A stretch of 44,439 bases of DNA from Syntrophomonadaceae bacterium (GTDB taxonomy: Bacteria > Bacillota > Syntrophomonadia > Syntrophomonadales > Syntrophothermaceae). This document shows, piece by piece, positions 25,120 through 34,855 of the stretch. The position numbers were made by a program, and so were the translations under genes. Positions within the stretch are counted from its first letter, which is position 1; every line of letters begins with the position of its first letter. The DNA lies in NCBI GenBank assembly GCA_012719535.1, contig JAAYAC010000005.1, positions 1 to 44,439 on the forward strand. Reading direction: 5' to 3'. The notes below the pieces were generated by a model that made no database searches, had not been told where the DNA came from, and saw only the letters and a list, made by a program, of their open reading frames with translations.

Positions 25120-26793
25120 ATGGATAACAGGGAAATTGCCAGGATGCTTGACGAAACGGCCGACATCCTGGAGATCCTGGGGGAAAACCCTTTCAAGGTC
25201 CGGGCCTACCGCAAGGCGGCCAGTAACATTAACCGCCTGGAAACCGACCTACGCGAGATATGGGCCCAGGGACGGCTGGGCGAGCTCCCCGGGGTGGGCA
25301 AGGCCATACGGGCCAAGCTGGAAGAGATAATGACAACGGGCGATCTGCGGTATTACCGGGAGCTGCAAAAGAAAGTACCTCCCGGGGTCACTGAGATGCT
25401 GGCCATTCCGGGATTGGGCCCCAAGACCATTGGCAGCATTTACACGCAAACCGGGATCGACAGTCTGGAAAAACTTTACCAGGCGGCCCGGGACAAAAAG
25501 CTGCGGGAACTGCCGGGGATAGGGGCCAAGACCGAGTACAATGTGAAAAAAGGTATTGAAATGCTGCGCTCCCTGGGGGAAACTGTTACTCTAGGTACGG
25601 CCCTGCCGCTGGCGGAGGAATTCAAGGACTACCTGAAAGGATACGATTACGTGGAGGCCGTGGAGATCGTGGGCAGCATCAGGCGCGGTAAACCCCTGGT
25701 CGGGGATATTGACCTGCTGGTAGCCTCGAATAGCGAGAATCTGGTCAGGGAAGCTGTTAAAAGGTTCCGGCGGTTGCGGGAGATTGGCAAGGAGTCCCAG
25801 GGCTATATAGCCGGCAAGCTGGGCCTGGGCGTGGATTTTGAAGTTATCATCGTCAGCCCGTCCGATTTTTGCCTGGCAGTAATGTTGGCAACTGGGTCCC
25901 GTGGTCACCGGGAGAAGCTGGTGCAGGAGATGGAAGGCCTGGATGTCAGCGGTGCTTCCACCGAGGCGGACGTCTACGGCCTCTTGTCGATGCAGTTCAT
26001 ACCGCCCGAGTTGCGTGAAGACCGCGATGAAATTGAGCAGGCCCGCCAACACTGCCTTCCCGAGCTGGTAAAATTAGGCGATCTCCGGGGAGACCTGCAT
26101 ATCCATACCAGTTGGAGCGACGGGGCCAGCAGCCTCGAGGAGATGGTAGCTGCTGCGCGGCGTTTGGGTTACTCTTATATGGCGGTAACCGAGCACTCGC
26201 GTTCATTGAGCGTTTCCCGGGGTTTGGATGAGGAACGTCTTATGAACCAGGTGCGGGCCATCCAGGAAATCAACCGGTCGCTTGACGATTTTACGGTACT
26301 CACCGGCATCGAGGTGGATATACTTAAAGATGGTCGCCTGGATCTGCCGGATGAGATCCTGGAACAGCTGGATGTGGTAATAGCTTCCGTACACAGTCAT
26401 TTCCGCCTCTCCCGCCAGGAGCAAACCGAGCGCATTATTAGTGCCATCAAGAATGAACATGTAGACATAATCGGTCATTTGACCGGGCGCTTGCTGCTCC
26501 GCCGCCCCGGGTATGAAGTGGATGTGGAGGCCATTATTGAGCAGGCGCGGAAATTCCGCACCGCGCTGGAGATCAACTCCCACCCGGACCGGCTGGATAT
26601 TTCCGAGGAAGTGGCGAGATTGGCCCGGGACGCGGGAGTCAAAGTTGCCATTAACAGCGATGCTCACCACCACGCCGACATGTCCCTGGTAACCTACGGT
26701 GTGTTGGATGCACGGCGGGGCTGGCTGCGCAAAGAGGATGTCATTAATACTCTGGAAACCGGGGAGTTGCTGGCCTACCTCAGGAATAAATAG
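25120..26793 (+). CDS. polX: DNA polymerase X family protein with PHP domain
   Basis: A family-X DNA polymerase with a C-terminal PHP exonuclease/AP-endonuclease-type domain, a base-excision repair enzyme in Bacillus. In the 557-residue protein, residues 1-80 are the helical HhH-containing 8-kDa region (LGENPFKVRAYRKAA, LPGVGKAI). Further HhH motifs occur near 90 and 130, and the palm carries GSIRRGKPLVGDIDLLV near 182-198. The PHP domain runs from about 325 to 555 with metal-ligand motifs GDLHIHTSWSDG, AVTEHS, HSHF and NSDAHH. The ATG at 25120 is two bases after the zapA stop, so zapA and polX are coupled. Confidence 0.96.
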   Translation: MDNREIARMLDETADILEILGENPFKVRAYRKAASNINRLETDLREIWAQGRLGELPGVGKAIRAKLEEIMTTGDLRYYRELQKKVPPGVTEMLAIPGLGPKTIGSIYTQTGIDSLEKLYQAARDKKLRELPGIGAKTEYNVKKGIEMLRSLGETVTLGTALPLAEEFKDYLKGYDYVEAVEIVGSIRRGKPLVGDIDLLVASNSENLVREAVKRFRRLREIGKESQGYIAGKLGLGVDFEVIIVSPSDFCLAVMLATGSRGHREKLVQEMEGLDVSGASTEADVYGLLSMQFIPPELREDRDEIEQARQHCLPELVKLGDLRGDLHIHTSWSDGASSLEEMVAAARRLGYSYMAVTEHSRSLSVSRGLDEERLMNQVRAIQEINRSLDDFTVLTGIEVDILKDGRLDLPDEILEQLDVVIASVHSHFRLSRQEQTERIISAIKNEHVDIIGHLTGRLLLRRPGYEVDVEAIIEQARKFRTALEINSHPDRLDISEEVARLARDAGVKVAINSDAHHHADMSLVTYGVLDARRGWLRKEDVINTLETGELLAYLRNK

Positions 26794-26877
26794 GCCAAGT
26801 TCGGCAAAATATACTAAGGCAGACGGACGGTTGGCACCGTGAACAGAGAGTGACCGGCGGTTGTGGAGGTTGGTTTT

Positions 26878-27552
26878 GTGGCCGAATTCGTCCTGAGGGC
26901 TGTGGGCATGTATTTCCTGGCCATGCTGGCGATAAGGTTTATGGGTAAGAGAGCCCTGGGAGAACTGGGGCTTTTTGATTTTGTAGTTATGACTGGAGTA
27001 GGGCATACCCTGACTTCCATCGCTCTAGACCAGAGCTTGCCCTTCTATGAAGGAATCGCGGTTCTTGCCACCCTGGCAGGCCTGGAGTACCTGCTGGGTT
27101 ACGCCTCTCTGAAAAACCAACGTCTTGCCCGCCTGATATCCGGGGTTCCGGTAGTGTTGATCGATAACGGCCGTATAGTAAGAGAAAACCTGGCCCGAGA
27201 ACACTTCAATGTTGACGATCTGATGCAAGAGCTGCGTAAGCAAGGTATCAGGGATGTTTACGAGGTGGAAAAAGGTATTCTAGAACCTTGTGGTGGCTTC
27301 AGCGTGATCCTGAAACAGGATGCTGAGCCGGTCACCAGAGGGGATGTGGGCTTGAACTGGGAGCCTTCTGCCCACAGCATCCTGACTCTGGAACAGGAGC
27401 CTCGCCAGAAAGTGTTTCAACAATGTTGGGAGAAAGGGCAGGAAGGGGAGGAAACATCCGGTGTATCCTTACCCCGGCAGGCGGAGTTGCTTCAGGAGAT
27501 ACTCAACCGTCTCGATGACATTTCCCGCCGCCTGCCCCAGAATGGGCGCTGA
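26878..27552 (+). CDS. DUF421 (YetF/YcaP-type) membrane protein
   Basis: A 224-residue protein with three N-terminal membrane segments (about 5-25, 33-50 and 55-75) and a soluble C-terminal domain. The family hallmarks RFMGKRALGELGLFDFVVM and a segment like GVPVVLIDNGRIVRENL are clear, as is DDLMQELRKQGI. The biochemical function of the family is not well established; members in Bacillus are linked to the spore or cell envelope. The GTG at 26878 is chosen because TGGAGGT lies seven bases upstream; the GTG at 26863 falls inside that site. The C-terminal 50 residues are variable and polar. It follows polX by 84 bases. Confidence 0.9.
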   Translation: MAEFVLRAVGMYFLAMLAIRFMGKRALGELGLFDFVVMTGVGHTLTSIALDQSLPFYEGIAVLATLAGLEYLLGYASLKNQRLARLISGVPVVLIDNGRIVRENLAREHFNVDDLMQELRKQGIRDVYEVEKGILEPCGGFSVILKQDAEPVTRGDVGLNWEPSAHSILTLEQEPRQKVFQQCWEKGQEGEETSGVSLPRQAELLQEILNRLDDISRRLPQNGR

Positions 27553-27604
27553 CTCATTCTGATTAACGGCAGCTGGGCGTACGCAGCCGAAACCGCTGTG
27601 CCTG

Positions 27605-27613
27605 TGATATTAT
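27605..27613 (+). promoter_or_regulatory. Possible extended -10 promoter before the NIF3-like gene
   Basis: TG-A-TATTAT matches an extended -10 element, with no clear -35. It lies about 115 bases before the TTG start. A hairpin GGCCAA/TTGGCC at 27673-27696 lies between it and the ribosome binding site. Confidence 0.3.
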
Positions 27614-27727
27614 AGTCTTAGCCGGTGTAGGTGGCGGAGCCTGCGGTTGGCTGGTGAGCAAGATATTTCCCCGGCCAAAGGATAACATTGTTGGCCTTGG
27701 GAGCGGGATTGAAAGGGGAGGTAACTG

Positions 27728-28693
27728 TTGAAGCTGAAGGATATTTACACGCTGGCCGTAGAAATGGGCATGCGGTGCGATGTACGGGGAGAGGCGGAAC
27801 TGAAAGCCATTCTAGCCAGGGCGGAAAAGGAGTATGACAAGCTGGAGGAAGGCGAACGCGAGTTTTTCGACCGGGAGACCCTCTGGAACCCGTTTCACGA
27901 CACCCGAATTCTGGTAGGTGAGGGGGACGAGGAAGTCCGGGTAGCTTTATGTGGGGTGGATATGGAGACTCCCGAAATTCTTTTGGCGGACAGGCTCCGC
28001 GAAAAAGGCGAACCGATCGACGCGGTCATCGCTCATCACCCGGAGGGTAAAGCCCAGGCGGCCCTGCACGGGGTGATGGACCTGCAGGTCGACCTGTTAC
28101 ACCGGGCGGGAGTGCCGGTCAACGTAGCCGAGGGCCTGATGTCGGCCCGGATCAGCGAAGTGGAAAGGGCCATTGCCCCCGTCAACCACCAGCGGGCGGT
28201 GGATGCCGCCCGGTTGCTGGGGATACCATTCCTGTGCATACATACCGCAGCAGCCAACCTGGTTAACCACTTCCTGCAAAACCACCTGGACGAAGGCCGG
28301 CCGGGGACGGTGGGAGACGTGGTTGACTTGCTGTTAAAGATACCTGAGTACCACGAGGCCCGCAAGATGAAGGCAGGCCCGCGCGTGGTGGCGGGTGACA
28401 AGAAGAGGCGGGCTGGCAGGATACTGGTCGATATGACCGGCGGTACATCCGGCTCCGACCGGGCTTACGAAAAACTGGCTGCCGCCGGGGTGGGCACCGT
28501 GGTTTGCATGCATATACAGGAGAAACATCGCAAGAATGCCCAGGATAACCATGTCAACGTGGTAGTAGCGGGTCATATGGCCAGCGACTCGCTCGGGCTT
28601 AACCTGTTTCTGGATGAAATCGAGAAACAAGGAGTCCGAATTATTCCGGCTTCCGGCCTCATCCGCTGCAAACGTGGGGTCAGGCCCAATTGA
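27728..28693 (+). CDS. NIF3/DUF34-like metal-binding protein
   Basis: A 321-residue protein of the NIF3-like fold (also annotated as GTP cyclohydrolase I type 2). Likely metal-binding segments are visible at IAHHPEG (near 103), LHRAGVPVNVAE (near 126) and the C-terminal GHMASDSLGLNLFLD (near 287). Other conserved stretches are LCIHTAAANL and VDMTGGTSGSD. The exact reaction of the family is debated. It differs from the compact B. subtilis-type protein in the N-terminal 60 residues, which are helical and charged. TTG start with GGGGAGGTAACTG upstream. It lies 20 bases before the U32 peptidase gene, suggesting an operon. Confidence 0.8.
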   Translation: MKLKDIYTLAVEMGMRCDVRGEAELKAILARAEKEYDKLEEGEREFFDRETLWNPFHDTRILVGEGDEEVRVALCGVDMETPEILLADRLREKGEPIDAVIAHHPEGKAQAALHGVMDLQVDLLHRAGVPVNVAEGLMSARISEVERAIAPVNHQRAVDAARLLGIPFLCIHTAAANLVNHFLQNHLDEGRPGTVGDVVDLLLKIPEYHEARKMKAGPRVVAGDKKRRAGRILVDMTGGTSGSDRAYEKLAAAGVGTVVCMHIQEKHRKNAQDNHVNVVVAGHMASDSLGLNLFLDEIEKQGVRIIPASGLIRCKRGVRPN

Positions 28694-28713
28694 AATTTGA
28701 AGAGGTGGGTTAA

Positions 28714-31212
28714 GTGGAGCTTTTGGCTCCGGCCGGCAACTGGGAGGCTTTCCTGGCGGCCATCGAAAACGGGGCTGATGCCGTCTACCTGGGGGGGAGA
28801 CAGTTTAGTGCCCGCCAGTATGCGGACAATTTTGACCTGGACGGCATAAGGCAAGCGGTCGAGTATGCCCATGTCAGGGAAAGAAAAGTGTACGTTGCGG
28901 TGAATACCCTGATCGATGCCGGCGAGTTGCGGGAAGTTCTGGATTATGTCTTCGAACTCCAGCAGCTCGGTGTGGACGCCCTCATCATTCAGGATATAGG
29001 ACTGCTTTCAGCTCTAAGAAGAGTTTTTCCGGAGCTGCGCCTGCACGCCAGTACCCAGATGACGGTGCACAACAGCGAGGGAGTGCGTTTTCTGGCGGAA
29101 AAAGGCATAAGCAGGGTGGTACTGGCGCGTGAGCTGTCCGAACGGGATATCCGGGCTATTCGCGAGCGGGTCGGAGATGTGGAATTGGAAGTATTTGCAC
29201 ACGGTGCACTCTGCTACAGCTATTCCGGGCAGTGCCTGTTCAGCAGCGTGGTAGGGGGGAGGAGCGGCAACCGGGGGCGGTGTGCCCAACCGTGCCGCTT
29301 GGCCTACCGGTTACGGGCGGCAGGAGGTACCGGGACTAACGGTGAAGGGGGGTTCGTTATCAGCCCGGCGGACCTATGTTTAATCGAGTACCTGCCCGCC
29401 ATCCAGGCGGCGGGGGTCACTTCGCTCAAGATCGAGGGTAGAATGAAAAAGGCTGAGTATGTTGCTACCGTCACCCGTGTCTACCGGGAATGCCTGGAAC
29501 GGTTAAAGCAGGGGGATTACCGGGTTTCCGCAAAGGAGAGGGAAGAGCTGGCCGGAATATTTAACCGGAACTTCACCCGGGGCTGGTGGGCGGGCTGGAC
29601 TCCTGGGATTCTCAGCTCTACCCGCCCCAATAACCGGGGGAGCTATCTAGGCAGGATTATTGCCCAGGACGAGAATTATGTGACCCGTATCCGTTTAAAA
29701 AAGGAACTCCGCCTGGGAGATGGTATCGAGGTATGGGTTGGCCGGGGTAAGAACCCGGGAATGGTCGTCAGGGAAATGGAGGTAGAAGGTCACCCGGTGA
29801 ATGAAGCCGGGAGAGGCGAAGAGGTTGTGGTTCGCCTGCCAGGAAGAGCCTGGCCCGGTGACCGCGTTTTTAAGACGCACGACTCCCGGCTGGTGGAAAA
29901 AGCGCTTCAGACCATTAAAGCCAACCGAATGGAAGGGAGAGTTCCTGTCAAGGCCAGCGTGGAGCTGGTTGGGGGAGCGCCCCTCTGTATTACCTTGATG
30001 GATGAAGAAGGCAACCAGGCCCGGGCCTGCACCAGGTCGGTGGCTCGAACGGCTCTGACCAGCCCTTTGACCAGCGATGACTTGTATGAGAAGGTTAACC
30101 GCCTGGGAAATACGTGCTTCCGCCTGAGGGACTTCAGCCTTACCCTGGAGGAGGGCTTAATGGTGCCTTTCAGTGAAGTAAACGAGGCCAGGCGGTTGGC
30201 GGTCGCCAGGCTTTATGAAATAAGGCTGGCCCGTACCAGGCCGGCCAGCATTGACCGGCGGCAGTACCTCGAGAATTTGCGGCGGGAGGAAGCTGCAGGC
30301 GTATTGCCGGCCGGCAATGAGCCTGTTACGGCTAGACCGTTGCTATCGGTATTTGTGAGCCGGGTAGAAGATGCGCGGCTGGCCTTGGAGGCGGGCGCGG
30401 ATCGCGTTTACCTCGGGTTGGAAGGAATGGGCGGCCGGAAGAGACCGGGATTTGACGAGGTGTTCTCCCTGCGGGATCTGGCCGCGGGCTGGAAGAAGGA
30501 ATTGATATTGGCTCTACCCAGGATAACCAAACCTTTTGACCGGGTTCCCTGGGACGACATAGCCAGAATCTCTCCCGACGGGGTCCTGGCGGGAAACCTC
30601 GGAGCCTTTGCGGAAGTTAGGAAGCGGGACTTGCCGGTTTTTTGCGACTATTCTTTAAATACCTTCAACCCCCGGGCGGTCTGTTTCTGGTTGGCTGAGG
30701 GAGCTGCCGGGGTATGCCTTTCCCCGGAATTGAGCTTGCAGCAGTTGCAGAATTGGCCAGGTAAGGTGCGGGCGGCGGCAGAAGCGCTGGTCCACGGGGA
30801 ACTTGTCCTGATGGTATCGGAGTATTGCCCGCTACGTGCCAACCTGCGGTCAGAAGGCGGTGAGTCCTGCCGGAGGGTTTGCCAGGACGACAATTTCAGC
30901 CTTCAGGACCGGAAAGGGTTTATTTTTCCGCTGGAAACCGATGCTGACTGCCGGGCCTACCTGTTCAACTCTCGCACCCTGTGTATGCTCGAGGACCTGC
31001 CCCGGTTTCTCCGGCTCGGTTTCCAGAGCCTGCGTATCGAGGCCCGCCGGGGAAGCGGGCGATATATCGAGACCACCGTTCGCCTTTACCGGATGGTTCT
31101 GGATGCTTTACTCGGGGGCCGGAAGGTGGATATTGACAGGGCCAAGGCGGAACTGGGCAGGGTGGTGCCGTCGGAGTTTACCAAAATTCATTATTATCGC
31201 GGGGTATTATGA
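28714..31212 (+). CDS. Peptidase U32 family protein (RlhA-like, long form)
   Basis: U32 proteins include RlhA, which hydroxylates a cytidine of 23S rRNA, and collagenase-like relatives, so an RNA-modifying role is likely but unproven here. The 832-residue protein begins with the TIM-barrel U32 core (MELLAPAGNWEAFLAAIENGADAVYLGG) and has the conserved FAHGALCYSYSGQCLFSS with GNRGRCAQPCR (probable iron-sulfur cysteines near 170-195) and LKIEGRMKKAEYVA. The insertion/DUF3656 region spans about 310 to 530. A second barrel-like half starts near 545 (LLSVFVSRVEDARLALEAGADRVYLG) and has its own Cys cluster (EYCPLRA, ESCRRVCQD) and a RIEAR-GRYIE motif. GTG start with GAGGTGGG upstream. It overlaps mutS2 by four bases. 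Confidence 0.9.
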   Translation: MELLAPAGNWEAFLAAIENGADAVYLGGRQFSARQYADNFDLDGIRQAVEYAHVRERKVYVAVNTLIDAGELREVLDYVFELQQLGVDALIIQDIGLLSALRRVFPELRLHASTQMTVHNSEGVRFLAEKGISRVVLARELSERDIRAIRERVGDVELEVFAHGALCYSYSGQCLFSSVVGGRSGNRGRCAQPCRLAYRLRAAGGTGTNGEGGFVISPADLCLIEYLPAIQAAGVTSLKIEGRMKKAEYVATVTRVYRECLERLKQGDYRVSAKEREELAGIFNRNFTRGWWAGWTPGILSSTRPNNRGSYLGRIIAQDENYVTRIRLKKELRLGDGIEVWVGRGKNPGMVVREMEVEGHPVNEAGRGEEVVVRLPGRAWPGDRVFKTHDSRLVEKALQTIKANRMEGRVPVKASVELVGGAPLCITLMDEEGNQARACTRSVARTALTSPLTSDDLYEKVNRLGNTCFRLRDFSLTLEEGLMVPFSEVNEARRLAVARLYEIRLARTRPASIDRRQYLENLRREEAAGVLPAGNEPVTARPLLSVFVSRVEDARLALEAGADRVYLGLEGMGGRKRPGFDEVFSLRDLAAGWKKELILALPRITKPFDRVPWDDIARISPDGVLAGNLGAFAEVRKRDLPVFCDYSLNTFNPRAVCFWLAEGAAGVCLSPELSLQQLQNWPGKVRAAAEALVHGELVLMVSEYCPLRANLRSEGGESCRRVCQDDNFSLQDRKGFIFPLETDADCRAYLFNSRTLCMLEDLPRFLRLGFQSLRIEARRGSGRYIETTVRLYRMVLDALLGGRKVDIDRAKAELGRVVPSEFTKIHYYRGVL

Positions 31213-33566
31213 TGGACCTTGATTCGCTGAGACGTCTGGAGTTTGATAAGGTTCAGGGTATGTTAAAGGAGATGGCCCAGTTTTACGGGGGGGAGGAGAA
31301 GGCCTTTGCCCTATGTCCTTCCCAGGATCTGGAGTTTATCAACCAGCGCCTGGCTCAGACCGAGGAGGGCATAGCCTTGCTCCGTTTTCGAGATACCGGG
31401 TTCCTGGCAGGGCTTAAGGATATAGGCTCACACCTGCGCAAGCTTAGAGCCGCCGCCGTGCTAAGCCCCGGAGAATTGCTGGAGGTACTGCTGATCCTCA
31501 GGGCGACGCGGCTGGCACGGGAGATAACCGGGGATCATCGCTTTCCCCACCTGAGGGACCTCCTGGGAACGCTTTACCCGTATCCCGAGCTGGAAGCTGC
31601 CATCAAAGGAGCTATTGATGAGGCGGGAGAAGTGCGGGATGATGCTTCCCCGCAGTTAAAAACCATCCGTGGCCGTATCAATACGAGCCGGGCCAGGTTG
31701 AAAGAGTACCTGCGGGAGTTTGTCAGGTCGCCACAGAACCAGAAATACCTGCAGGAAACAATTATTACCGAGCGGGGCGGGAGATATGTGGTTCCGGTCA
31801 AACAGGAGTACCGCAGTGAGGTCCGGGGAATCGTCCACGACGAATCGGCCAGCGGAGCCACGGTTTTTATCGAACCGGCAGCCGTGGTGGAAGCCAATAA
31901 TGAGATTCGCCGCCTAGAAATCGAGGAACGCCGGGAGATTGACAGGATTTTGCGGCAGCTGGCCGCGTCTCTGGCACCTTATACCACCGAGCTGGAACAC
32001 AACCTGGATTTGTTGAAAGAACTGGACTTTATTCTGGCCAGAGCCAGGCTGGCTCTCAAGATGGATGCAGTGCGGCCATGCTTCAATGATCGAGGAGTTG
32101 TCAGGCTGGAAAAGGCACGGCACCCTCTCCTGGGCAATGAAGCAGTACCCATTGACATCGAACTGGGCCGCAAGTTTGACATCCTGGTCATCACCGGCCC
32201 CAATACCGGAGGCAAGACGGTTGCGTTGAAGACTTGCGGTTTACTGGTTCTCATGGGCATGTCCGGCCTCTTCATACCTGCTGCAGAGGGTAGCGAACTA
32301 TCATTGTACGATGCGGTATACGCTGATATCGGCGACGAGCAAAGCATTGAACAGTCACTTTCCACCTTTTCCTCGCATATGGGCAACATTATTCGCATCC
32401 TCGGGCGGGCCGGGGCAAGGTCCCTGGTGCTGTTGGATGAACTGGGGGCAGGTACGGATCCCCTGGAGGGGGCCTCGCTGGCCCGGGCTATACTGGAAGA
32501 GTTGCTCGCCAGAAAGGTAAAAGCGGTAGTTACCACTCACCAGAGCGAGTTGAAGGCTTTTGCTTACCAGAATGAACGCGTGGAAAACGCCAGTGTGGAG
32601 TTTGACCCGGTAACTCTCAGGCCAACCTACAAACTGTCCATAGGGATACCAGGGCAGAGTAATGCTTTTGAGATCGCCTTGCGACTGGGACTGGATCCGG
32701 CTATCGTAGACCGGGCGCGCCGTTTTGTTCCCCGGCAGGAGCAGGAACTGGGTCGCATGATTGCCGAGTTGAAAGAATCCCGTTACCGGGTGGAGGTTGA
32801 GCGGAGGGAACTCAGTGAGGCCCGCCGTCAACTGGAGGAGCAGCAGCGACAGCTCAGCCAGGAGAGAGAGCTTTTCCTGGAGGAGAAGAGGAACATTATT
32901 GAGGAGACTCGGAGAAAGGCGGACTCTTACCTGGTTAGGGTACGGAGAGAGGCCGATGATGCTCTGGAGGAAATAAAGGCAAAATTAAAGGAAAAGACCC
33001 CGCCCAAGTGGCACGAGCTGGAAAGGTCCCGGCGAAAGTTGCGCAGTTCTGAAGTGCCGGTTCCCTACGATGAGCAACCGGCCCCACCGGGGACAGAAGA
33101 CATGGGCCCCGGAACCTACGTGGAGATCAGGACGATAGGTCAGAAAGGCTATATCCTGGAGCGGCCCAACGCTCAGGGGGAGGTGCTGGTTCAGGTGGGT
33201 ATTCTTAAACTGGCAGTCAAGCAGGAGGACCTGGTGGCTATGCAGTCTCCGGAACAGGAAATCAGCCGGAAAAAAAACAACACCTTTCTGGAAAAGGCTC
33301 GGTATATTTCCTCCGAGATTGACCTGCGGGGGTTGACTGCCGATGACGCTGTCCTGCAGGTGGAAAGGTACCTGGAAGACGCCTACCTGGCCGGGTTGGA
33401 AAAGGTCAGAATTATCCATGGCAAGGGTACCGGGGCCCTGCGCAAGGCGATTCGTGATTGGCTGGCGGACTATCCCCGGGTGAAGAGATTTCAAGATGGG
33501 GACCGCCAGGAAGGAGGCGCGGGCGTCACCGTGGAGTATCTTCAATTTGGTTGCCGTTCGGACTGA
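31209..33566 (+). CDS. mutS2: MutS2 (endonuclease/ribosome-rescue MutS family)
   Basis: A 785-residue MutS2. It has the N-terminal core and clamp helices and an ATPase domain with Walker A GPNTGGKTVALKT near 334-346, Walker B LVLLDELGAGTDPLEG and the TTHQSELKAFAY loop. A long coiled coil (about 510-600) follows, then a C-terminal Smr nuclease domain from about 700 (EIDLRGLTADDA, IIHGKGTGALRKAI). It lacks the mismatch-recognition domain of MutS1, as expected. In B. subtilis MutS2 binds collided ribosomes and can split them; other members suppress recombination. The ATG overlaps the stop of the U32 gene. Confidence 0.97.
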   Translation: MMDLDSLRRLEFDKVQGMLKEMAQFYGGEEKAFALCPSQDLEFINQRLAQTEEGIALLRFRDTGFLAGLKDIGSHLRKLRAAAVLSPGELLEVLLILRATRLAREITGDHRFPHLRDLLGTLYPYPELEAAIKGAIDEAGEVRDDASPQLKTIRGRINTSRARLKEYLREFVRSPQNQKYLQETIITERGGRYVVPVKQEYRSEVRGIVHDESASGATVFIEPAAVVEANNEIRRLEIEERREIDRILRQLAASLAPYTTELEHNLDLLKELDFILARARLALKMDAVRPCFNDRGVVRLEKARHPLLGNEAVPIDIELGRKFDILVITGPNTGGKTVALKTCGLLVLMGMSGLFIPAAEGSELSLYDAVYADIGDEQSIEQSLSTFSSHMGNIIRILGRAGARSLVLLDELGAGTDPLEGASLARAILEELLARKVKAVVTTHQSELKAFAYQNERVENASVEFDPVTLRPTYKLSIGIPGQSNAFEIALRLGLDPAIVDRARRFVPRQEQELGRMIAELKESRYRVEVERRELSEARRQLEEQQRQLSQERELFLEEKRNIIEETRRKADSYLVRVRREADDALEEIKAKLKEKTPPKWHELERSRRKLRSSEVPVPYDEQPAPPGTEDMGPGTYVEIRTIGQKGYILERPNAQGEVLVQVGILKLAVKQEDLVAMQSPEQEISRKKNNTFLEKARYISSEIDLRGLTADDAVLQVERYLEDAYLAGLEKVRIIHGKGTGALRKAIRDWLADYPRVKRFQDGDRQEGGAGVTVEYLQFGCRSD

Positions 33567-33677
33567 GTACCGGGGATGAATTAACCGGTGTGACTTGAGG
33601 TTTTCGCCGATAAGGTGTCACATTAAATGTTTAGTTGTTAATATAGAAGTAGAGAGGTATCTTCTGGGGAGACCCCC

Positions 33678-33696
33678 GTGGCGCCTCAGGCGCCAC
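33678..33696. other. Perfect 8-bp hairpin upstream of the NUDIX gene
   Basis: GTGGCGCC-TCA-GGCGCCAC is a perfect stem with a three-base loop. It lies in the 191-base gap between mutS2 and the NUDIX gene. It has no T-run and so is not a standard terminator; a separate TGTGAC/GTCACA inverted repeat at about 33587-33620 followed by an AT-rich stretch may end mutS2 transcription. Confidence 0.4.
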
Positions 33697-33757
33697 CAGT
33701 AGAGGAAGAACTGAAGGAAGCATAAAGATCGTCCCCTTGCTGCCAGGAGTGGATATT

Positions 33758-34390
33758 ATGAGTATGCACGCATATGAGTTATTGAAGGGAAGGAAGGCCG
33801 GTATACTTGGACAGGGAGAACTGCAGGCCGCGGCGGTGGTTGTACCTCTGGTAGAGCATGAGGGTCAGGTTAAGGTTCTGTTTGAAGAAAGGTCTCTCAA
33901 CCTGAACCGCCAGCCGGGAGAGATCTGTTTCCCCGGGGGAGGGATAGAGCCTTCCGACATGAACCCCGCCCAGGCTGCGCTCAGAGAGACCTGCGAAGAG
34001 CTGGGCATCGGCTCGGGCGATATTGAATGTATTGCGCCGCTGGATGTGTTTCTCACTCCTTACAACCTGGTGGTATACCCCTATTTGGCGCAAATAAGGG
34101 ATTACTCGCTGATACAGCCTAATTATTCCGAGATAAAATCAGTGTTTTGCGTTCCCCTTGACTACCTGCGGTCAACCCAGCCGATTGTCCAGGAGCTCAA
34201 AGTGGTCTTGAGCCTGCCCGAAGACTTCCCCTTTGACCTGATCCCCGGCGGCCGCAATTACCCATGGAAAAACGGGGTTTATCAGGTGTACTTTTACATA
34301 TACAACGAATGGGTCATCTGGGGACTAACTGCCAGAATACTGAATAACTTCCTGACCTTGCTTGACCGCGTGGAGCAGTCATTAAAGTAA
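33758..34390 (+). CDS. NUDIX hydrolase, CoA-pyrophosphatase (NudL)-like
   Basis: A 210-residue NUDIX protein. The box is present as GGGIEPSD-containing loop and helix, ALRETCEELGI near residues 75-85, preceded by QPGEICFPGG, the form typical of the NudL/CoA diphosphatase group. These enzymes hydrolyse CoA and derivatives to phosphopantetheine and 3',5'-ADP; substrate is inferred from the motif form. ATG 33758 has CCAGGAG eight bases upstream and is preferred over the TTG at 33737. It is followed 62 bases later by a GNAT gene on the same strand. Confidence 0.88.
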   Translation: MSMHAYELLKGRKAGILGQGELQAAAVVVPLVEHEGQVKVLFEERSLNLNRQPGEICFPGGGIEPSDMNPAQAALRETCEELGIGSGDIECIAPLDVFLTPYNLVVYPYLAQIRDYSLIQPNYSEIKSVFCVPLDYLRSTQPIVQELKVVLSLPEDFPFDLIPGGRNYPWKNGVYQVYFYIYNEWVIWGLTARILNNFLTLLDRVEQSLK

Positions 34391-34452
34391 CGGACCCTGA
34401 ATGGTGTGATGCCCGGGAAGTCATTCAGCGTATGTGTCACAGGGGGGATTGC

Positions 34453-34854
34453 ATGCTGGTATATAAGGTTGACTCGCCGTGGCAGCCAATGGACAGAAAG
34501 AAGTTGGTAGATAAGGTGGTCGGGTTTATCGAAGACTGCCGACGGGCTTACGGGCTTCAGCTGCAAGCCGACAATGAGGGTGGCCTGACGGTGGTGCTGA
34601 GTTCTGAGCAGGGACAAACTGAAGATGGGTTCTACCTTCGCTTCACTCTCGACGAGGGGAAGGTATACATTGCCAATCTCCAGGTGCCTGCCGGGGTCAG
34701 ACGTCAGGGCATCGGTGCATGTTGTGTCAGATGGCTTCAGGATACGGCCCGGGAGCTGGGGCTTGGCAGTGTTTACCTGGAATCGTACCCGGAAGCGGTT
34801 GCATTTTGGAAGAAGCTGGGATTTACTCCCGCGGTTCGAGAGGAGGAATTCTGA
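34453..34854 (+). CDS. GNAT-family N-acetyltransferase
   Basis: A 133-residue acetyl-CoA-dependent acyltransferase. The acetyl-CoA binding motif A is VPAGVRRQGIGACCVRWL near residues 77-94, followed by the motif B-like region YLESYPEAVAFWKKLGF, which matches the end of the GNAT fold. The N-terminal half is variable and gives no clue to the substrate. The ATG at 34453 has AGGGGGG five bases upstream; the ATG at 34432 lies before that site. It converges on a small leftward gene whose stop is one base away. Confidence 0.85.
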   Translation: MLVYKVDSPWQPMDRKKLVDKVVGFIEDCRRAYGLQLQADNEGGLTVVLSSEQGQTEDGFYLRFTLDEGKVYIANLQVPAGVRRQGIGACCVRWLQDTARELGLGSVYLESYPEAVAFWKKLGFTPAVREEEF

Positions 34855-34855
34855 C